A stretch of 64,000 nt of DNA from Pediococcus inopinatus (GCF_002982135.1 NZ_CP019981.1:434001-498000); one strand, 5' to 3'; shown: positions 51,783-61,545, counted from the first letter of the stretch. Made by a program: numbers and translations. The notes: a model not told the origin generated them from the sequence alone.

Positions 51783-52526
51783 ATGGACCAAACTGACTTG
51801 GTAGTGGATACCTGCTTGTTAGCAGGAAGAATTATGATTGAGAGCGGCTCAGAAATGGCGCGCGCGGAAGACACAATCATGCGAATTGCGACAAACTCGG
51901 GTTTTCCAAGTACCCAAGTTTTTTCCACGGTCACAGGAATTATTATGTCAATTCCAGATCAAAAAAATGCGTAGGTAATAAGTGTGAGTCGCCGCAGCAT
52001 TGATTTGGAAAAAGTGAGTTGGGTGAATCGGCTCTCTAGAGATTATGCGGAGCACAAAATCACCCTAGAGACGTTTTACGATCAACTCCAGACCCTTGAT
52101 CAGGCGGTTCCTTATTTTCCTTTTTGGTTACAAGTTTTGGGAGCAGCTTTAGTAAGTGGGCCATTAATGACCATCTTTTGTAATAATTTTTATGACATTG
52201 GGGTTACTTCCATTATTGGGGCAGTGGGATTTGCTATCTATTATGTGATCAACAAATACCTTAACATCAAGTTCATTAGTGAATTTGTGGCATCCCTTTT
52301 AATTGGCATAATGGCAGTGATAACGGTACGTCTTGGCATGGGCCATTCGGTGGATAATATTATTATTGGTGCTGTGATGCCTTTAGTTCCCGGTGTGCCA
52401 CTAACAAATGCCGTTCGTGATATTTTGAACGGCCATTTTGTCAGTGGGCCAGCACGGGGCATTGAAGCACTTCTAACGGCGGCAGCAATTGGTTTTGGTA
52501 TCGCGTTTGTATTCCGATTTTTCTAA
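51783..52526 (+). pseudogene. Threonine/serine exporter ThrE, N-terminal subunit, interrupted by an amber codon
   Basis: One frame of 248 codons covers the whole DUF1212/ThrE_2 N-terminal subunit (TCLLAGRIMIESGSEMARAEDT, later RRSIDLEKVSWVNRLSR, then membrane helices and PLVPGVPLTNAVRDI), apart from TAG at 51972-51974, codon 64. The residues either side (DQKNA and VISVSRR) join smoothly, so a single CAG-to-TAG change is likely. A GTG at 51984 just after the stop could reinitiate and yield the membrane part without the cytoplasmic N-terminal helices. SD GGGGTGAT precedes ATG. The C-terminal subunit follows intact. Confidence 0.8.
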
Positions 52527-52539
52527 GGTGGGACTCGAA

Positions 52540-52986
52540 ATGATTATGATAGTTGAATTGTTTTTTGCGTTTATTGCAACAGTAGGTTTTGGCATTATTA
52601 TTAATATTCCTCATCGTGCCCTGGTGGCAGCTGGGTCGATTGGGACGGTTGCCTGGCTGATTTATTGGGCGATTGTTAACATGAAACTTGGTTTAGCTTT
52701 AAGCAATTTGACAGCTGCGGTGGTGATCGGGATTTTAAGTGATGTAGCAGCTAGGAAAATGAAAATGCCAATGCTGATTTTTAATATCCCCAGTTTGGTG
52801 CCCCTTGTTCCGGGAGGGCAGGCCTACCAGATGGTCCGCAACATTGCATTGGGAAATGTCGCTCAAGGGGTTCATTTTTTAACCCAGGTGATTGAAATTA
52901 CAGGCTCAATCGCGATTGGCTTTTTGCTTGCCGAATTGTTGAATAAACTATGGAAAAAGCTCAAGGCAAAAAAAGCATCTGTGTGA
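52540..52986 (+). CDS. Threonine/serine exporter, C-terminal subunit (DUF3815, YjjB-like)
   Basis: A 148-residue membrane protein with about four or five helices. FGIIINIPHRALVAAGSIG and FNIPSLVPLVPGGQAYQM (core PLVPGG) match the ThrE_2 second subunit. Together with the preceding subunit it exports Thr and Ser. The ATG at 52540 has SD AAGGTGGGA six bases away, inside the end of the upstream gene. Its partner carries a nonsense codon, so function of the pair is doubtful. Confidence 0.85.
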   Translation: MIMIVELFFAFIATVGFGIIINIPHRALVAAGSIGTVAWLIYWAIVNMKLGLALSNLTAAVVIGILSDVAARKMKMPMLIFNIPSLVPLVPGGQAYQMVRNIALGNVAQGVHFLTQVIEITGSIAIGFLLAELLNKLWKKLKAKKASV

Positions 52987-53097
52987 ATGTCATAAAATTG
53001 TAAAAATGATGATATCGGAATGTTGGGTAGAAATATTAGTATGAAACTATACATAGTGATTAATTGTGCAGATCGGGAGAATATTGGAGGAATTAGT

Positions 53098-54522
53098 TTG
53101 AAAGAGACACAAAAACGGGGAATTATGACGGCGGTTTTATTAACGCTCACTTTATTGGTCGGACTATTAGTCGTAAAAACACCAAGTGTAAAAGCAGAAG
53201 CAGTCAATAGCTATATTAGTTCAAAAAAAATTAAACCCGCTGGTATTACAACAGCAATTTGGAGTGGTTTTCCAAAGAATGATTACAATAAGGGATATGG
53301 TAAGCCTGAAGGGGTTGTCGTCCATGAAACGGCTAACGCTAGCTCCACAATTTATGGCGAAATTAATTATATGAAGGCTAATTATAATAATGCGTTTGTC
53401 CACAGTTTTGTGGATGCCACTCACATTATTAACATTGCCAATACAAATTATTTGTCATGGGGTGTTGGGTATCCAGGAAACGGCAAATATGTCCAGTTTG
53501 AACAAATTGAAGTGCACTCTAAAAGTGCCTTTGCCCATGAAATTGCCAATGCAGCTTGGTATACAGCTTATTTGCTAAATAAATACAATTTAAGCCCGAA
53601 TGACGCTTGTTATGATGGAAAAGGGACAGTGTGGTCTCACAAGGCAGTTGCCCAGTATTATGGGGGTTCAACCCATACTGATCCTTATGGTTATTACATG
53701 AGTAATGGGAAAAAATACTTTGGCCAGGGTTATACCATGGCGCAGTTCTATCAATTAGTTAAGAAATACTATACTTCTATCCACGTTAAAAATGTGAAAT
53801 ATACGAGCACTAACTTGACGATGGACGTCAAGTCAACTTCGGGTCATGATTTTTATAATCATGTTCCTGAAAGTAAGTATACGACGAAACGGGTTCATTA
53901 TGGAAAGACCTACGCGGGTAAGACGATCACGGTTAATATGACTGGTAAACGTGACGGCACTGGCACCCTTTATTATCGTTGTTATTATAACGGTAAATTG
54001 ATCGGCTGGATTTACGGCGGCGGCTTAGCTAAGCACGTGAGTTATACAACGACTAGCAAGACCATGGATGTAAAAGTAGCACCAGGTAACAATTTCTATA
54101 ATCATGTGACAAGCAGTTTATATAATAATAAATTGTTACACTATGGCAAAACTTATGCAGGAAAAACGGTCACGATTGATAATGTGGCATACCGCGATGG
54201 CACCAAAACACCGTATTACCGTTGTTACTACAATGGCAAACGGATTGGCTGGATTTATGGTGGTGCTTTAGGAGTGCAAGTTACCTACAAGACCATCAAT
54301 CAAACCAAGACGGTCAAGGCAGTTCCCGGTGCACATGACTTTTTAAATCATGTGACCGCTAGTAAATATACCGTAAAAAGAACCTACTATAGCAAGGATT
54401 ATGCCGGTAAACAGGTTACTGTTGATAACATTGCTTATCGTGCGGATTGCAAAGTCCCTTATTACCGTTGTTATTATAACGGTAAATTAATTGGCTGGAT
54501 CTACGGTAGTGCTTTAAACTAG
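53098..54522 (+). CDS. Secreted N-acetylmuramoyl-L-alanine amidase with three C-terminal cell-wall-binding-like repeats
   Basis: A 474-residue exported peptidoglycan hydrolase. A signal peptide ends near VKAEA. The amidase_2 domain covers about residues 35-220 (VVVHETANASST, zinc His in VHE; HTDPYGYY). Three repeats of about 80 residues follow, each with a YYRCYYNGK.IGWIYG signature. The TTG start has SD TTGGAGG. It probably cleaves the bond between N-acetylmuramate and L-Ala. The repeats resemble GW/SH3-type wall anchors. Each repeat holds a Cys in YYRCYYN, unusual for a secreted protein of this family. Confidence 0.9.
   Translation: MKETQKRGIMTAVLLTLTLLVGLLVVKTPSVKAEAVNSYISSKKIKPAGITTAIWSGFPKNDYNKGYGKPEGVVVHETANASSTIYGEINYMKANYNNAFVHSFVDATHIINIANTNYLSWGVGYPGNGKYVQFEQIEVHSKSAFAHEIANAAWYTAYLLNKYNLSPNDACYDGKGTVWSHKAVAQYYGGSTHTDPYGYYMSNGKKYFGQGYTMAQFYQLVKKYYTSIHVKNVKYTSTNLTMDVKSTSGHDFYNHVPESKYTTKRVHYGKTYAGKTITVNMTGKRDGTGTLYYRCYYNGKLIGWIYGGGLAKHVSYTTTSKTMDVKVAPGNNFYNHVTSSLYNNKLLHYGKTYAGKTVTIDNVAYRDGTKTPYYRCYYNGKRIGWIYGGALGVQVTYKTINQTKTVKAVPGAHDFLNHVTASKYTVKRTYYSKDYAGKQVTVDNIAYRADCKVPYYRCYYNGKLIGWIYGSALN
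53788..54519 (+). repeat. Three tandem 80-residue coding repeats in the amidase
   Basis: Units at 53788-54030, 54031-54270 and 54271-54519. Each starts with a Val-Lys/Ser-Tyr-Thr segment, has NHV near residue 25, YAGK near 40 and closes with GWIYG. The units differ enough to rule out very recent copying. Confidence 0.85.
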
Positions 54523-54544
54523 GAAATTTCAGAAATTAAAACCA

Positions 54545-54597
54545 ACAAAACAGGCTTTAGTACATGTATCAGCATGTAACTAAAGCCTGTTTTGTTG
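54545..54597. terminator. Bidirectional terminator between the amidase and the LCP gene
   Basis: AAAACAGGCTTTAGT (54547-54561) is complementary to ACTAAAGCCTGTTTT (54579-54593), with an inner ACATG/CATGT extension. Confidence 0.92.
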
Positions 54598-54608
54598 TAA
54601 ATTTTTAT

Positions 54609-55766
54609 TTAATAACCAGTTGTGTTATCTGTTCCTGTTTGGGTACTATCGTAATAGCTTGATTGACTTGTGTCAGCAGTGGTACCGGTTGTGACGCTGG
54701 TCAAATTGGCTGTTCCGGTTGATTTGTGACCAAGATCTAAACCTTTTCGAATGAAGTTTGTGACTCGCTGCATTTCAGTTTGACTGGTAACTTCAAAATC
54801 TTGACCATTGATAAGCTGAGTGGTTCCTTGGAGATGGGTAGACTTAAGATGATGTGTAGCTACCCGATATTTAGTGGATAAAGCAACAATCTCATTGAAG
54901 CTTAAATCAGTTTGGGTTTGTTTCTTTAAAGAATCCATAAAGTTTTGACTGAGTAAAGTGGAGATGGAATCACTTTTACGTAAAATAGCCATCAAAACTT
55001 GGCGTTGACGAACTTGCCGGCCATAATCACCTTGAGGATCGTCATCCCGCATCCGAGAATAGTCTAATGCGGCCTTTCCGCCTAAATGGATCTTTTTACC
55101 TTTGACAACGTTGGCTGCCCCATACTTAAATGTGAGAGTTGGTTTGACGGTCACACCACCAACACCGTTGACGATTTTCTCTAAGCCGCCCATATTGATC
55201 AATCCGTAGAAATCAATGGGGACATCTAATAGTTGCTGAATGGATTTGATACTGGTTCCCGCACCGCCAAATGAGTAAGCGGAATTTAATTTTGAAGGCG
55301 CATATTGTGTGTATCCCGGAATTGAAAGAGCAGTATCACGGGGGATACTAGTTAGGGTCATGCTTTTCTTTTTGGGATTTAAAGTGGCAATGATGATAGT
55401 GTCGGTTCGGCCACGATAATTTCGGCCAAGAGCCCCGGTATCAGTTCCTAAAAGTAAGATAGAAATGGGCTTATTTTTTTTGATAACCGATGAGACATCT
55501 CGCGCTTTTTGAATATTTGCACTATTAAAAACAGAATTTGCAGCTTTTTTCGCAGCATACCACTTGTAGGCGGCAAAAACACCGACTGCGATGATAAGAA
55601 GACAAACAATCGTGATAATGAGTCGTCTTCGCCGGGAACGTTTGGGACGATTTGGTCGCTGATGTTGACCACCGTTTTCCGGTTCTCTATGCATCTCGGT
55701 TCGAGTTGGCGGAACGTTAAAATGGTTGTGCAGCTCGGATCTTTTGGGTGTTTGGTCCTCATTCAT
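54609..55766 (-). CDS. LytR-CpsA-Psr (LCP) family cell-wall glycopolymer ligase
   Basis: A 385-residue type II membrane protein. A 50-residue basic cytoplasmic tail (RPKRSRRRRLI) precedes one transmembrane helix. The LCP domain opens ISILLLGTDTG, has RGRTDTIIIATLNP with the conserved Arg and Asp, SIPRDT, and RMRDDDPQGDYGRQVRQRQVL with the pyrophosphate-binding Arg cluster. A Ser/Thr-rich tail of about 40 residues ends it. It transfers teichoic acids or other polymers to peptidoglycan. It is convergent with the amidase. Confidence 0.93.
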   Translation of the reverse strand: MNEDQTPKRSELHNHFNVPPTRTEMHREPENGGQHQRPNRPKRSRRRRLIITIVCLLIIAVGVFAAYKWYAAKKAANSVFNSANIQKARDVSSVIKKNKPISILLLGTDTGALGRNYRGRTDTIIIATLNPKKKSMTLTSIPRDTALSIPGYTQYAPSKLNSAYSFGGAGTSIKSIQQLLDVPIDFYGLINMGGLEKIVNGVGGVTVKPTLTFKYGAANVVKGKKIHLGGKAALDYSRMRDDDPQGDYGRQVRQRQVLMAILRKSDSISTLLSQNFMDSLKKQTQTDLSFNEIVALSTKYRVATHHLKSTHLQGTTQLINGQDFEVTSQTEMQRVTNFIRKGLDLGHKSTGTANLTSVTTGTTADTSQSSYYDSTQTGTDNTTGY

Positions 55767-56044
55767 GGGGTTGCCTCCTGAAGCAATATAAAATAAAAGT
55801 TTGTATGTGCTTAAGCATAACCGATTAAGCAGTCGAAAAATTGGATTTTATTTTGATTTAATCTTTTTTTAAACACCAAAAGTATATCACATATCTACCG
55901 CATTACGAAAACGCAATCAAAATAAAATTAGCTGATTTTGGTAGTTTTAATTAAAAGTGGCTTTTATAGGGAAAAATCTGGTATTCTTTAGGAAGAGAAG
56001 TGTGATCAGATGAGCATTCGATGAATCGGGTGGTGAGGAAAACT

Positions 56045-56605
56045 GTGAACAACAAAATTTTGACACCAAGATTAAATTTAAGACCATTTACGACGACGGA
56101 TTTATTTAAGCTCCGAGAAATTGTTGAAAACGCAGAGATTGCTAAAAGGGCTGGCTTTCGCGTTTCTAACAGCGCCTTTGAGAGTAACTTTTTCTTACAG
56201 CAACTTATGCAGACAAATATTTGGGCGATCACTCTAAAGCAAAGTGCAGATGTTATTGGCAGCATTGGTTTATACTCAGTGAGTGATAAGACGCATGAAC
56301 CGGACCCGCTGAAATTCGAGATTGGCTACATGTTAAATCAAGACTTTTGGGGCACGGGCTATATGAAAGAAGCTGTTTATTATGTTTTACAGCAAGCCTT
56401 TCAAGAAAATCCGGCGTATACTGTGTTAGCCAGTACTTATACTGAAAATAAACGGTCGAAACTACTTTTAGAGCACCTCGGGTTTGAAATGACCGGCCAG
56501 CATACTTTGCTAGCAAGTGTCTTGAACCCGGATCCTAAACAAGAGACGTACTATGAATTAACAGAAAAAGGATTTAGAGAAGGCGGTAATTATGCAACTC
56601 ACTAA
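56045..56605 (+). CDS. GNAT-family N-acetyltransferase (RimJ/RimL-like)
   Basis: A 186-residue acetyltransferase. LTPRLNLRPFTTTDLFKLREIVEN (core RLNLRPFT) is the RimJ/RimL start, GSIGLYSVSD the central strand, YMLNQDFWGTGYMKEAVYYVL (core WGTGYMKEA) the acetyl-CoA loop, and NKRSKLLLEHLGFE motif B. The GTG at 56045 has SD GGTGAGG; upstream ATG lacks one. It overlaps the Rrf2 gene by 14 bases, so they share an operon. Substrate unknown. Confidence 0.88.
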   Translation: MNNKILTPRLNLRPFTTTDLFKLREIVENAEIAKRAGFRVSNSAFESNFFLQQLMQTNIWAITLKQSADVIGSIGLYSVSDKTHEPDPLKFEIGYMLNQDFWGTGYMKEAVYYVLQQAFQENPAYTVLASTYTENKRSKLLLEHLGFEMTGQHTLLASVLNPDPKQETYYELTEKGFREGGNYATH

Positions 56606-57134
56606 AGGGTTTGAACAGGCAGCATGTATCATTGCGTTATTATGTACTCAGGATCGAAAGGTTCCGTTGACAACGGCGGTTATTCACAAGCGGTTAACAG
56701 GTTCGGAGGCCTACTTACGAAAAATTATGCGTAAACTTGTGCTGGCCGGGCTAGTGACGTCGATTCCTGGAAATAACGGTGGTTTTCGTTTGGCTAAGGA
56801 TCCAAGCAAAATTTCGTTGTTGGATATTGTAGAAGCTAGCGAAGGCACGATAAAAACGTATCCCGACATGGGGTTTATTGAAAACATTTTTTCTGATGCG
56901 CGGCCAATTGCCGAACGTGGTAAAGACGTTTTAAATAAAACGTTTCAAAGCGCTGATGATCTTTGGCGGAACTATCTAAAGGAACAAAGTCTAAGCGATA
57001 TTCTTATGCAAATTATGGGCGAGCCAGCTGCTCCTGGAATTGATTGGAACGGCTCAGACTCGGAATTGCAAGCAAATTTTTTAAAGTTAAATCAAAAAAT
57101 TGAAAACGTAAGAACTGATTTAAATGGGGATTAG
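56592..57134 (+). CDS. Rrf2-family transcriptional regulator
   Basis: A 180-residue winged helix-turn-helix regulator. IHKRLTGSEAYLRKIMRKLVLAGLV (core GSEAYLRKIMRKL) is the Rrf2 recognition region and SIPGNNGGFRLAKDPSKISLLDI the wing (core GNNGGFRLAK). The three Cys residues that hold an Fe-S cluster in IscR or NsrR are not present in the usual arrangement; only two Cys near residue 15 exist. It is coupled to the GNAT gene by a 14-base overlap. The signal and targets are unknown. Confidence 0.87.
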   Translation: MQLTKGFEQAACIIALLCTQDRKVPLTTAVIHKRLTGSEAYLRKIMRKLVLAGLVTSIPGNNGGFRLAKDPSKISLLDIVEASEGTIKTYPDMGFIENIFSDARPIAERGKDVLNKTFQSADDLWRNYLKEQSLSDILMQIMGEPAAPGIDWNGSDSELQANFLKLNQKIENVRTDLNGD

Positions 57135-57179
57135 GAGTTGTCAGACTAGTCTTGCTTGTATATAATTGAATCATATCGA

Positions 57180-57426
57180 AAGAAGAGGTTGCCAAATTCA
57201 TAAGTAACAACTCTAAGGTGATAAAGCATCGATGAGGAGTTGTGAAAGGGGAGTTGGCCGAAATCTAAAGGTGCTTTTTCACTTTTGGGTTGGGCCCTGG
57301 TTCAACAAATCAGGGACTGTCGTAATGCTTGTAGAGCAGTACGGGGCGCTATCTACGATTTGACTGAGAAATTTATCGGAAGTCTTTTTGTATGGCGATT
57401 TGTTATACAAAGAGGCTTCTTTTTTA
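57180..57426 (+). promoter_or_regulatory. Lysine riboswitch (L box) with terminator, upstream of lysP
   Basis: Conserved L-box elements occur in order: AGAGGTTGCC and CATAAGTAA (loop E-like), AAAGGGGAGTTGGCCGAAA, GGGTTGGGCC, GGACTGTC, and GGGGCGCTATCTACG at the end (to about 57358). A terminator follows: GAAGTCTTTTTGTAT (57379-57393) with ATACAAAGAGGCTTC (57405-57419) and a T run. Bound lysine should favour the terminator and switch lysP off. This fills most of the 347-base gap. Confidence 0.9.
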
Positions 57427-57481
57427 TTGGTTAAAAATAGGATTGCCTTTTTAATTAGAAACTTAAGGAGGAAACATATTT

Positions 57482-58951
57482 ATGGCAGAACAAGAGAATC
57501 ACAGCATTGATCGCTCATTGAAGACCCGTCACATTTCAATGATAGCGCTTGGTGGGAGTATCGGAACTGGCTTGTTTGTAGCAAGTGGTTCTGCAATTTC
57601 AGAAGCAGGTCCTGGCGGGGCTTTGTTAGCATACGTGGCGATGGGGATCATGGTTTATTTTTTGATGACCAGTTTAGGCGAGATGGCCACTTATATGCCA
57701 GTTTCGGGCTCTTTTGCGACCTACTCAACAAAGTATGTGGACCCGGCTATGGGCTTTGCGATGGGATGGAATTACTGGTTTAACTGGGCCATTACTTTGG
57801 CTGTTGATATCAGTACAGTTTCAATCGTCATGAAATTCTGGTTGCCAAATGTCCCCGGTTGGGTATGGAGTGTGTTGGCGTTAGTACTAATTTTTTCCGT
57901 TAACGCTCTTACCGTCAAGGCCTTTGGTGAAACTGAATATTGGATGGCATTGATTAAGGTCGTTACAGTTATCATTTTCTTAGTAGTTGGTGTGGCCGTT
58001 ATTTTTGGCATCATGGGTGGACATGCAACCTATTTAAATAATTTCACGTATAAAAAAGCGCCATTTGTTGGCGGAATTCCGATGATTCTTAGTGTATTCG
58101 TTGTCGCGGGTTTCTCATTTCAAGGAACTGAATTAATTGGGATTACAGCTGGTGAATCAGAAGCACCTGAAGAAAGTGTTCCTAAGGCGATTAACCAAGT
58201 GTTTTGGCGAATTATTTTATTCTATATTTTGGCGATTTTTGTGATTGCTTGCATTATTCCTTATACAAGTCCTGATTTGTTAGGATCTTCGGCAAGTGAC
58301 GTTAAGATCAGTCCGTTCACCTTAGTCTTTCAACGAGCCGGGTTAGCCGGAGCAGCAAGTATCATGAACGCAGTTATTTTGACATCGGTCATCTCTTCGG
58401 CAAATTCAGGGATGTATGCTTCCACAAGAATGTTATACTCATTGGCTTTACAAGGGTATGCCCCAAAAACATTTGGATTAACAACAAAACGAGGAATCCC
58501 TTTAATGGCCTTGATTGGGACGACCATTGTTGGTGCGTTAACCTTTATCTCAAGTATTGAAGGCCCCCATATCTATATGTGGTTGGTTGCAGCAAGTGGT
58601 TTGACTGGATTTATTGCCTGGCTGGGGATTGCTATTTCTCATTTTCGCTTTCGTCGCGCATTTGTTAAACAAGGACACAAGGTGGAAGAACTTAAATATC
58701 ATGCAAAATGGTTCCCATTTGGACCGATATTTGCTTTTGTAATTTGTTTGTTGGTCATTGCTGGCCAGGATCTTCATTCCTTTGCGACGTTTAACTGGGA
58801 AGCAATCGGAATTAGTTATATTAGTGTGCCAATCTTCATCGTTTTGTACGTATTCTATAAAGTGAAATATCATACGCATATTATTCCGTTGGACGAAGTT
58901 GATTTAACGCAACCCGATTTTATTTTAAAGTCTCGAAAAATCAAGAAATAA
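57482..58951 (+). CDS. lysP: Lysine permease (APC superfamily, AAT family)
   Basis: A 489-residue membrane protein with about 12 helices. RHISMIALGGSIGTGLFVASG and FQGTELIGITAGE are the family's substrate-binding unwound helices 1 and 6 (cores GGSIGTGLF and GTELIGITAGE). The sequence is LysP-like, and the lysine riboswitch directly upstream fixes lysine as the substrate by context. SD AAGGAGGAAACAT precedes ATG. It is transcribed alone. Confidence 0.93.
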   Translation: MAEQENHSIDRSLKTRHISMIALGGSIGTGLFVASGSAISEAGPGGALLAYVAMGIMVYFLMTSLGEMATYMPVSGSFATYSTKYVDPAMGFAMGWNYWFNWAITLAVDISTVSIVMKFWLPNVPGWVWSVLALVLIFSVNALTVKAFGETEYWMALIKVVTVIIFLVVGVAVIFGIMGGHATYLNNFTYKKAPFVGGIPMILSVFVVAGFSFQGTELIGITAGESEAPEESVPKAINQVFWRIILFYILAIFVIACIIPYTSPDLLGSSASDVKISPFTLVFQRAGLAGAASIMNAVILTSVISSANSGMYASTRMLYSLALQGYAPKTFGLTTKRGIPLMALIGTTIVGALTFISSIEGPHIYMWLVAASGLTGFIAWLGIAISHFRFRRAFVKQGHKVEELKYHAKWFPFGPIFAFVICLLVIAGQDLHSFATFNWEAIGISYISVPIFIVLYVFYKVKYHTHIIPLDEVDLTQPDFILKSRKIKK

Positions 58952-59082
58952 GTGTATAATGCAAGATGCTGTAATAAAAGAGAAATCATGGTAATTGGTT
59001 GATTTTTAAAACCATATATTGTTTTTGAATCTGAATATGCTACAATATATAGTATTAAAAGATGAATAAAGGGGAACTTCGA

Positions 59083-59715
59083 ATGATTGCATTATCAGGT
59101 CCAATTGGAGCAGGAAAAACAACGTTAACGGAAATTTTATCTCAACATTTAGGCACAAAAGCTTATTATGAATCAGTTGATGATAACCAAATTTTGCCAC
59201 TTTTTTACAAAGACCCTAAGCGCTACGCATTTTTACTGCAAATTTATTTTTTGAATCGACGTTTAGATGGCATCAAAGAAGCTTTTCAGACTAAAAATAG
59301 TGTGATGGATCGTTCGATTTATGAAGATTCACTTCTTTTCCATTTGAATGCAGATTTAGGACGGGCAACCAAGACAGAAGTGCAAATTTACGATTCTTTA
59401 TTAACTAATATGATGGAAGAATTACCAGAAACCCATTATAAGAAAAATCCGGATTTATTGATTGATATCAACATTTCCTTTGATACGATGTTAAATCGGA
59501 TTCAAAAACGAGGCCGTTCTTACGAACAAATTGATAATGACCCTAGCTTGTATGAATATTATCAGGATTTGAATCATCGTTATGCTGAATGGTATGACAA
59601 TTATAACGAAAGTCCTAAGATTCAGATTGACGGGGATCAGTTTGATTTTGTAGAAGACCCACAGGCCCGTGAAAAGGTCATTCAAATTGTGGATAAAAAA
59701 ATTGCTGAAATTTAG
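59083..59715 (+). CDS. Deoxynucleoside kinase (deoxyadenosine/deoxyguanosine kinase)
   Basis: A 210-residue P-loop kinase that phosphorylates deoxyadenosine or deoxyguanosine in the salvage pathway. IALSGPIGAGKTTL is the P-loop, YESVDDNQILPLFY the substrate segment, VMDRSIYEDSLLF the DRS motif and KRGRSYEQ the lid arginines. Lactobacilli use paired dAK/dGK proteins; only one copy is present here. The ATG at 59083 has SD AAAGGGGA; the ATG at 59062 lacks one. It precedes the serS T-box. Confidence 0.93.
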   Translation: MIALSGPIGAGKTTLTEILSQHLGTKAYYESVDDNQILPLFYKDPKRYAFLLQIYFLNRRLDGIKEAFQTKNSVMDRSIYEDSLLFHLNADLGRATKTEVQIYDSLLTNMMEELPETHYKKNPDLLIDINISFDTMLNRIQKRGRSYEQIDNDPSLYEYYQDLNHRYAEWYDNYNESPKIQIDGDQFDFVEDPQAREKVIQIVDKKIAEI

Positions 59716-59769
59716 TTGTTTCTTGGAACTTTTTCGGTTATGATAAGTGTAAATAGTAAACGTGAAGCC

Positions 59770-59965
59770 TTTTTTAAGTAGATTTAAAGCGAGATAGAGC
59801 TAGTGAAAGCTATCAATCGAAACTCCGAGAGGCAAAAGCGGGTGAGTAATATCACACGGCTGCGGTCGTTAACCATAATTGAGGGTGCTGGTAACAGCAA
59901 ACTTGGGTGGTACCGCGAAATAAAGTCTTTTCGTCCCAATTGATGGGATGAGAAGGCTTTTTATT
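59770..59965 (+). promoter_or_regulatory. T-box riboswitch upstream of serS
   Basis: GGGTGGTACCGCG (59905-59917) is the T-box. Stem I has the GATAG-loop-CTATC apical hairpin with AGTGAAAG, and TCC (59824-59826) in CGAAACTCCGAG is a likely specifier codon, matching serine. The terminator is AAAGTCTTTTCGTCCCA (59922-59938) with TGGGATGAGAAGGCTTT (59944-59960). Uncharged tRNA-Ser would favour antitermination and raise SerRS. Confidence 0.92.
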
Positions 59966-59994
59966 GTGCAATTAAAAATTAGGAGGTTTTAATA

Positions 59995-61272
59995 ATGTTA
60001 GATTTAAAAGAAATTCGAAATAATACGGATTATATTAAAGAACGCTTAGGCACACGAGGAATTGATCCAAAAGAAATTGATAAGCTTTTAGACATGGACC
60101 AAAAACGTCGAGATTTGATTGTTGAAAGTGAAAATTTGAAGAAGACCCGAAATGAAGTGTCAGATCAAATTTCACAGTTAAAACGCAATAAAGAAGATGC
60201 CAACGATAAAATTACAGAGATGCGTAAAGTCGGGGGCGAAATCAAAGAACTTGATCAACAGCTTCAAACTTTAACTGAAGGAGTTCAGAACAAGGCTGCG
60301 CATTTGCCAAATATCCCTAATAAAACAGTTCCAATTAGTTTGACGGAAGAAGGCAGCGTTGAGCTTCGTAAAGTTGGCAAGCCTCGCGAGTTTTCGTTTA
60401 GTCCTAAACCTCATTGGGAAATTGGTGAGGATTTAGGTATCTTAGACTTTGAACGAGCAGCCAAAGTTTCTGGTAGTCGTTTTGTGTACTATGTAGGACT
60501 AGGTGCTCGACTTGAGCGTGCGGTATACAACTTTTTCTTAGATCAAAACACTGAAGCCGGATATACAGAAATGATTACCCCCTACATGGTTAATGACGAT
60601 TCTATGTTTGGCACAGGTCAATTTCCAAAGTTTAAAGAAACGCATGCTGGGTACGAAATTCAAGATAGTGACCTGACCTTAATTCCTACTGCTGAAGTAC
60701 CATTGGTCAATTTTCATCGCAATGAAATTCTGGATGCTGATACTTTACCAATCAGTGAGACTGCATTATCCCCTGCATTTCGTTCAGAAGCCGGAAGCGC
60801 AGGCCGAGATACCCGAGGGTTGATTCGGATGCACCAATTCAATAAGGTAGAAATGGTGAAGTTCACCAAACCTGAAGATTCATGGAATGAACTTGAAAAG
60901 CTGACAAATCAAGCCGAAAGCTTATTAAAACTGTTGAAGTTACCATATCATGTGATTACGTTAACCACTAGTGATATGAGCTTTACAGCGGCAATGACAC
61001 ATGATTTGGAAGTCTGGATTCCAGCCCAAAATATGTATCGAGAAATCTCTAGTTGTTCAAACTGTACAGATTTCCAAGCCCGACGCGCACAGATTCGGTA
61101 TCGTGATGACCAAGGGAAACTACAGTACGTGCATACCTTGAACGGTTCCGGATTAGCGGTTGGACGAACAGTTGCAGCCATTTTAGAAAATTATCAAAAT
61201 GAAGATGGTTCAGTAACGGTTCCCGAAGCATTGATTCCATATATGGGTGGCATAACGAAGATTACTAAATAG
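59995..61272 (+). CDS. serS: Seryl-tRNA synthetase
   Basis: A 425-residue class IIa synthetase, usual length. Residues 1-110 form the long tRNA-binding coiled-coil arm ([16 protein letters not shown]). Motif 2 is [23 protein letters not shown] (core [14 protein letters not shown]), the serine-binding TAEVPLVNF precedes it, and motif 3 is [18 protein letters not shown] with the conserved Arg. It charges tRNA-Ser. SD TTAGGAGG precedes ATG. Controlled by the T-box upstream. Confidence 0.98.
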   Translation: MLDLKEIRNNTDYIKERLGTRGIDPKEIDKLLDMDQKRRDLIVESENLKKTRNEVSDQISQLKRNKEDANDKITEMRKVGGEIKELDQQLQTLTEGVQNKAAHLPNIPNKTVPISLTEEGSVELRKVGKPREFSFSPKPHWEIGEDLGILDFERAAKVSGSRFVYYVGLGARLERAVYNFFLDQNTEAGYTEMITPYMVNDDSMFGTGQFPKFKETHAGYEIQDSDLTLIPTAEVPLVNFHRNEILDADTLPISETALSPAFRSEAGSAGRDTRGLIRMHQFNKVEMVKFTKPEDSWNELEKLTNQAESLLKLLKLPYHVITLTTSDMSFTAAMTHDLEVWIPAQNMYREISSCSNCTDFQARRAQIRYRDDQGKLQYVHTLNGSGLAVGRTVAAILENYQNEDGSVTVPEALIPYMGGITKITK

Positions 61273-61379
61273 GTAAGTCGAAAAGCTCGTTTTTTAGACA
61301 AATAATTTTTGCGACAACTACAAAATGTTATTGACAATTACTAATGGTCAATGATAATATTATGTAGTTGTCATTTGAT

Positions 61380-61452
61380 GGAGGATTAGCTCAGTTGGGA
61401 GAGCGTCTGCCTTACAAGCAGAGGGTCACAGGTTCGAGCCCTGTATCCTCCA
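61380..61452 (+). tRNA. tRNA-Val (anticodon TAC)
   Basis: A 73-base cloverleaf: acceptor GGAGGAT/ATCCTCC, anticodon loop TTACAAG, TTCGAGC T-loop. No CCA is encoded. It begins the nine-gene tRNA cluster after serS. Confidence 0.97.
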
Positions 61453-61454
61453 TT

Positions 61455-61527
61455 GAGCCGTTAGCTCAGTTGGTAGAGCATCTGACTTTTAATCAGAGGG
61501 TCGGCAGTTCGAGACTGCCACGGCTCA
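61455..61527 (+). tRNA. tRNA-Lys (anticodon TTT)
   Basis: A 73-base cloverleaf with acceptor GAGCCGT/ACGGCTC and anticodon loop CTTTTAA. Two bases separate it from tRNA-Val. Confidence 0.97.
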
Positions 61528-61545
61528 TTTACACATATAAGCATT

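Noticed and set aside
55905..55919. Possible catabolite-response (cre) element upstream of the LCP gene
   Set aside because: It matches the loose cre consensus with one mismatch at a key T, and its place relative to a promoter is not clear.
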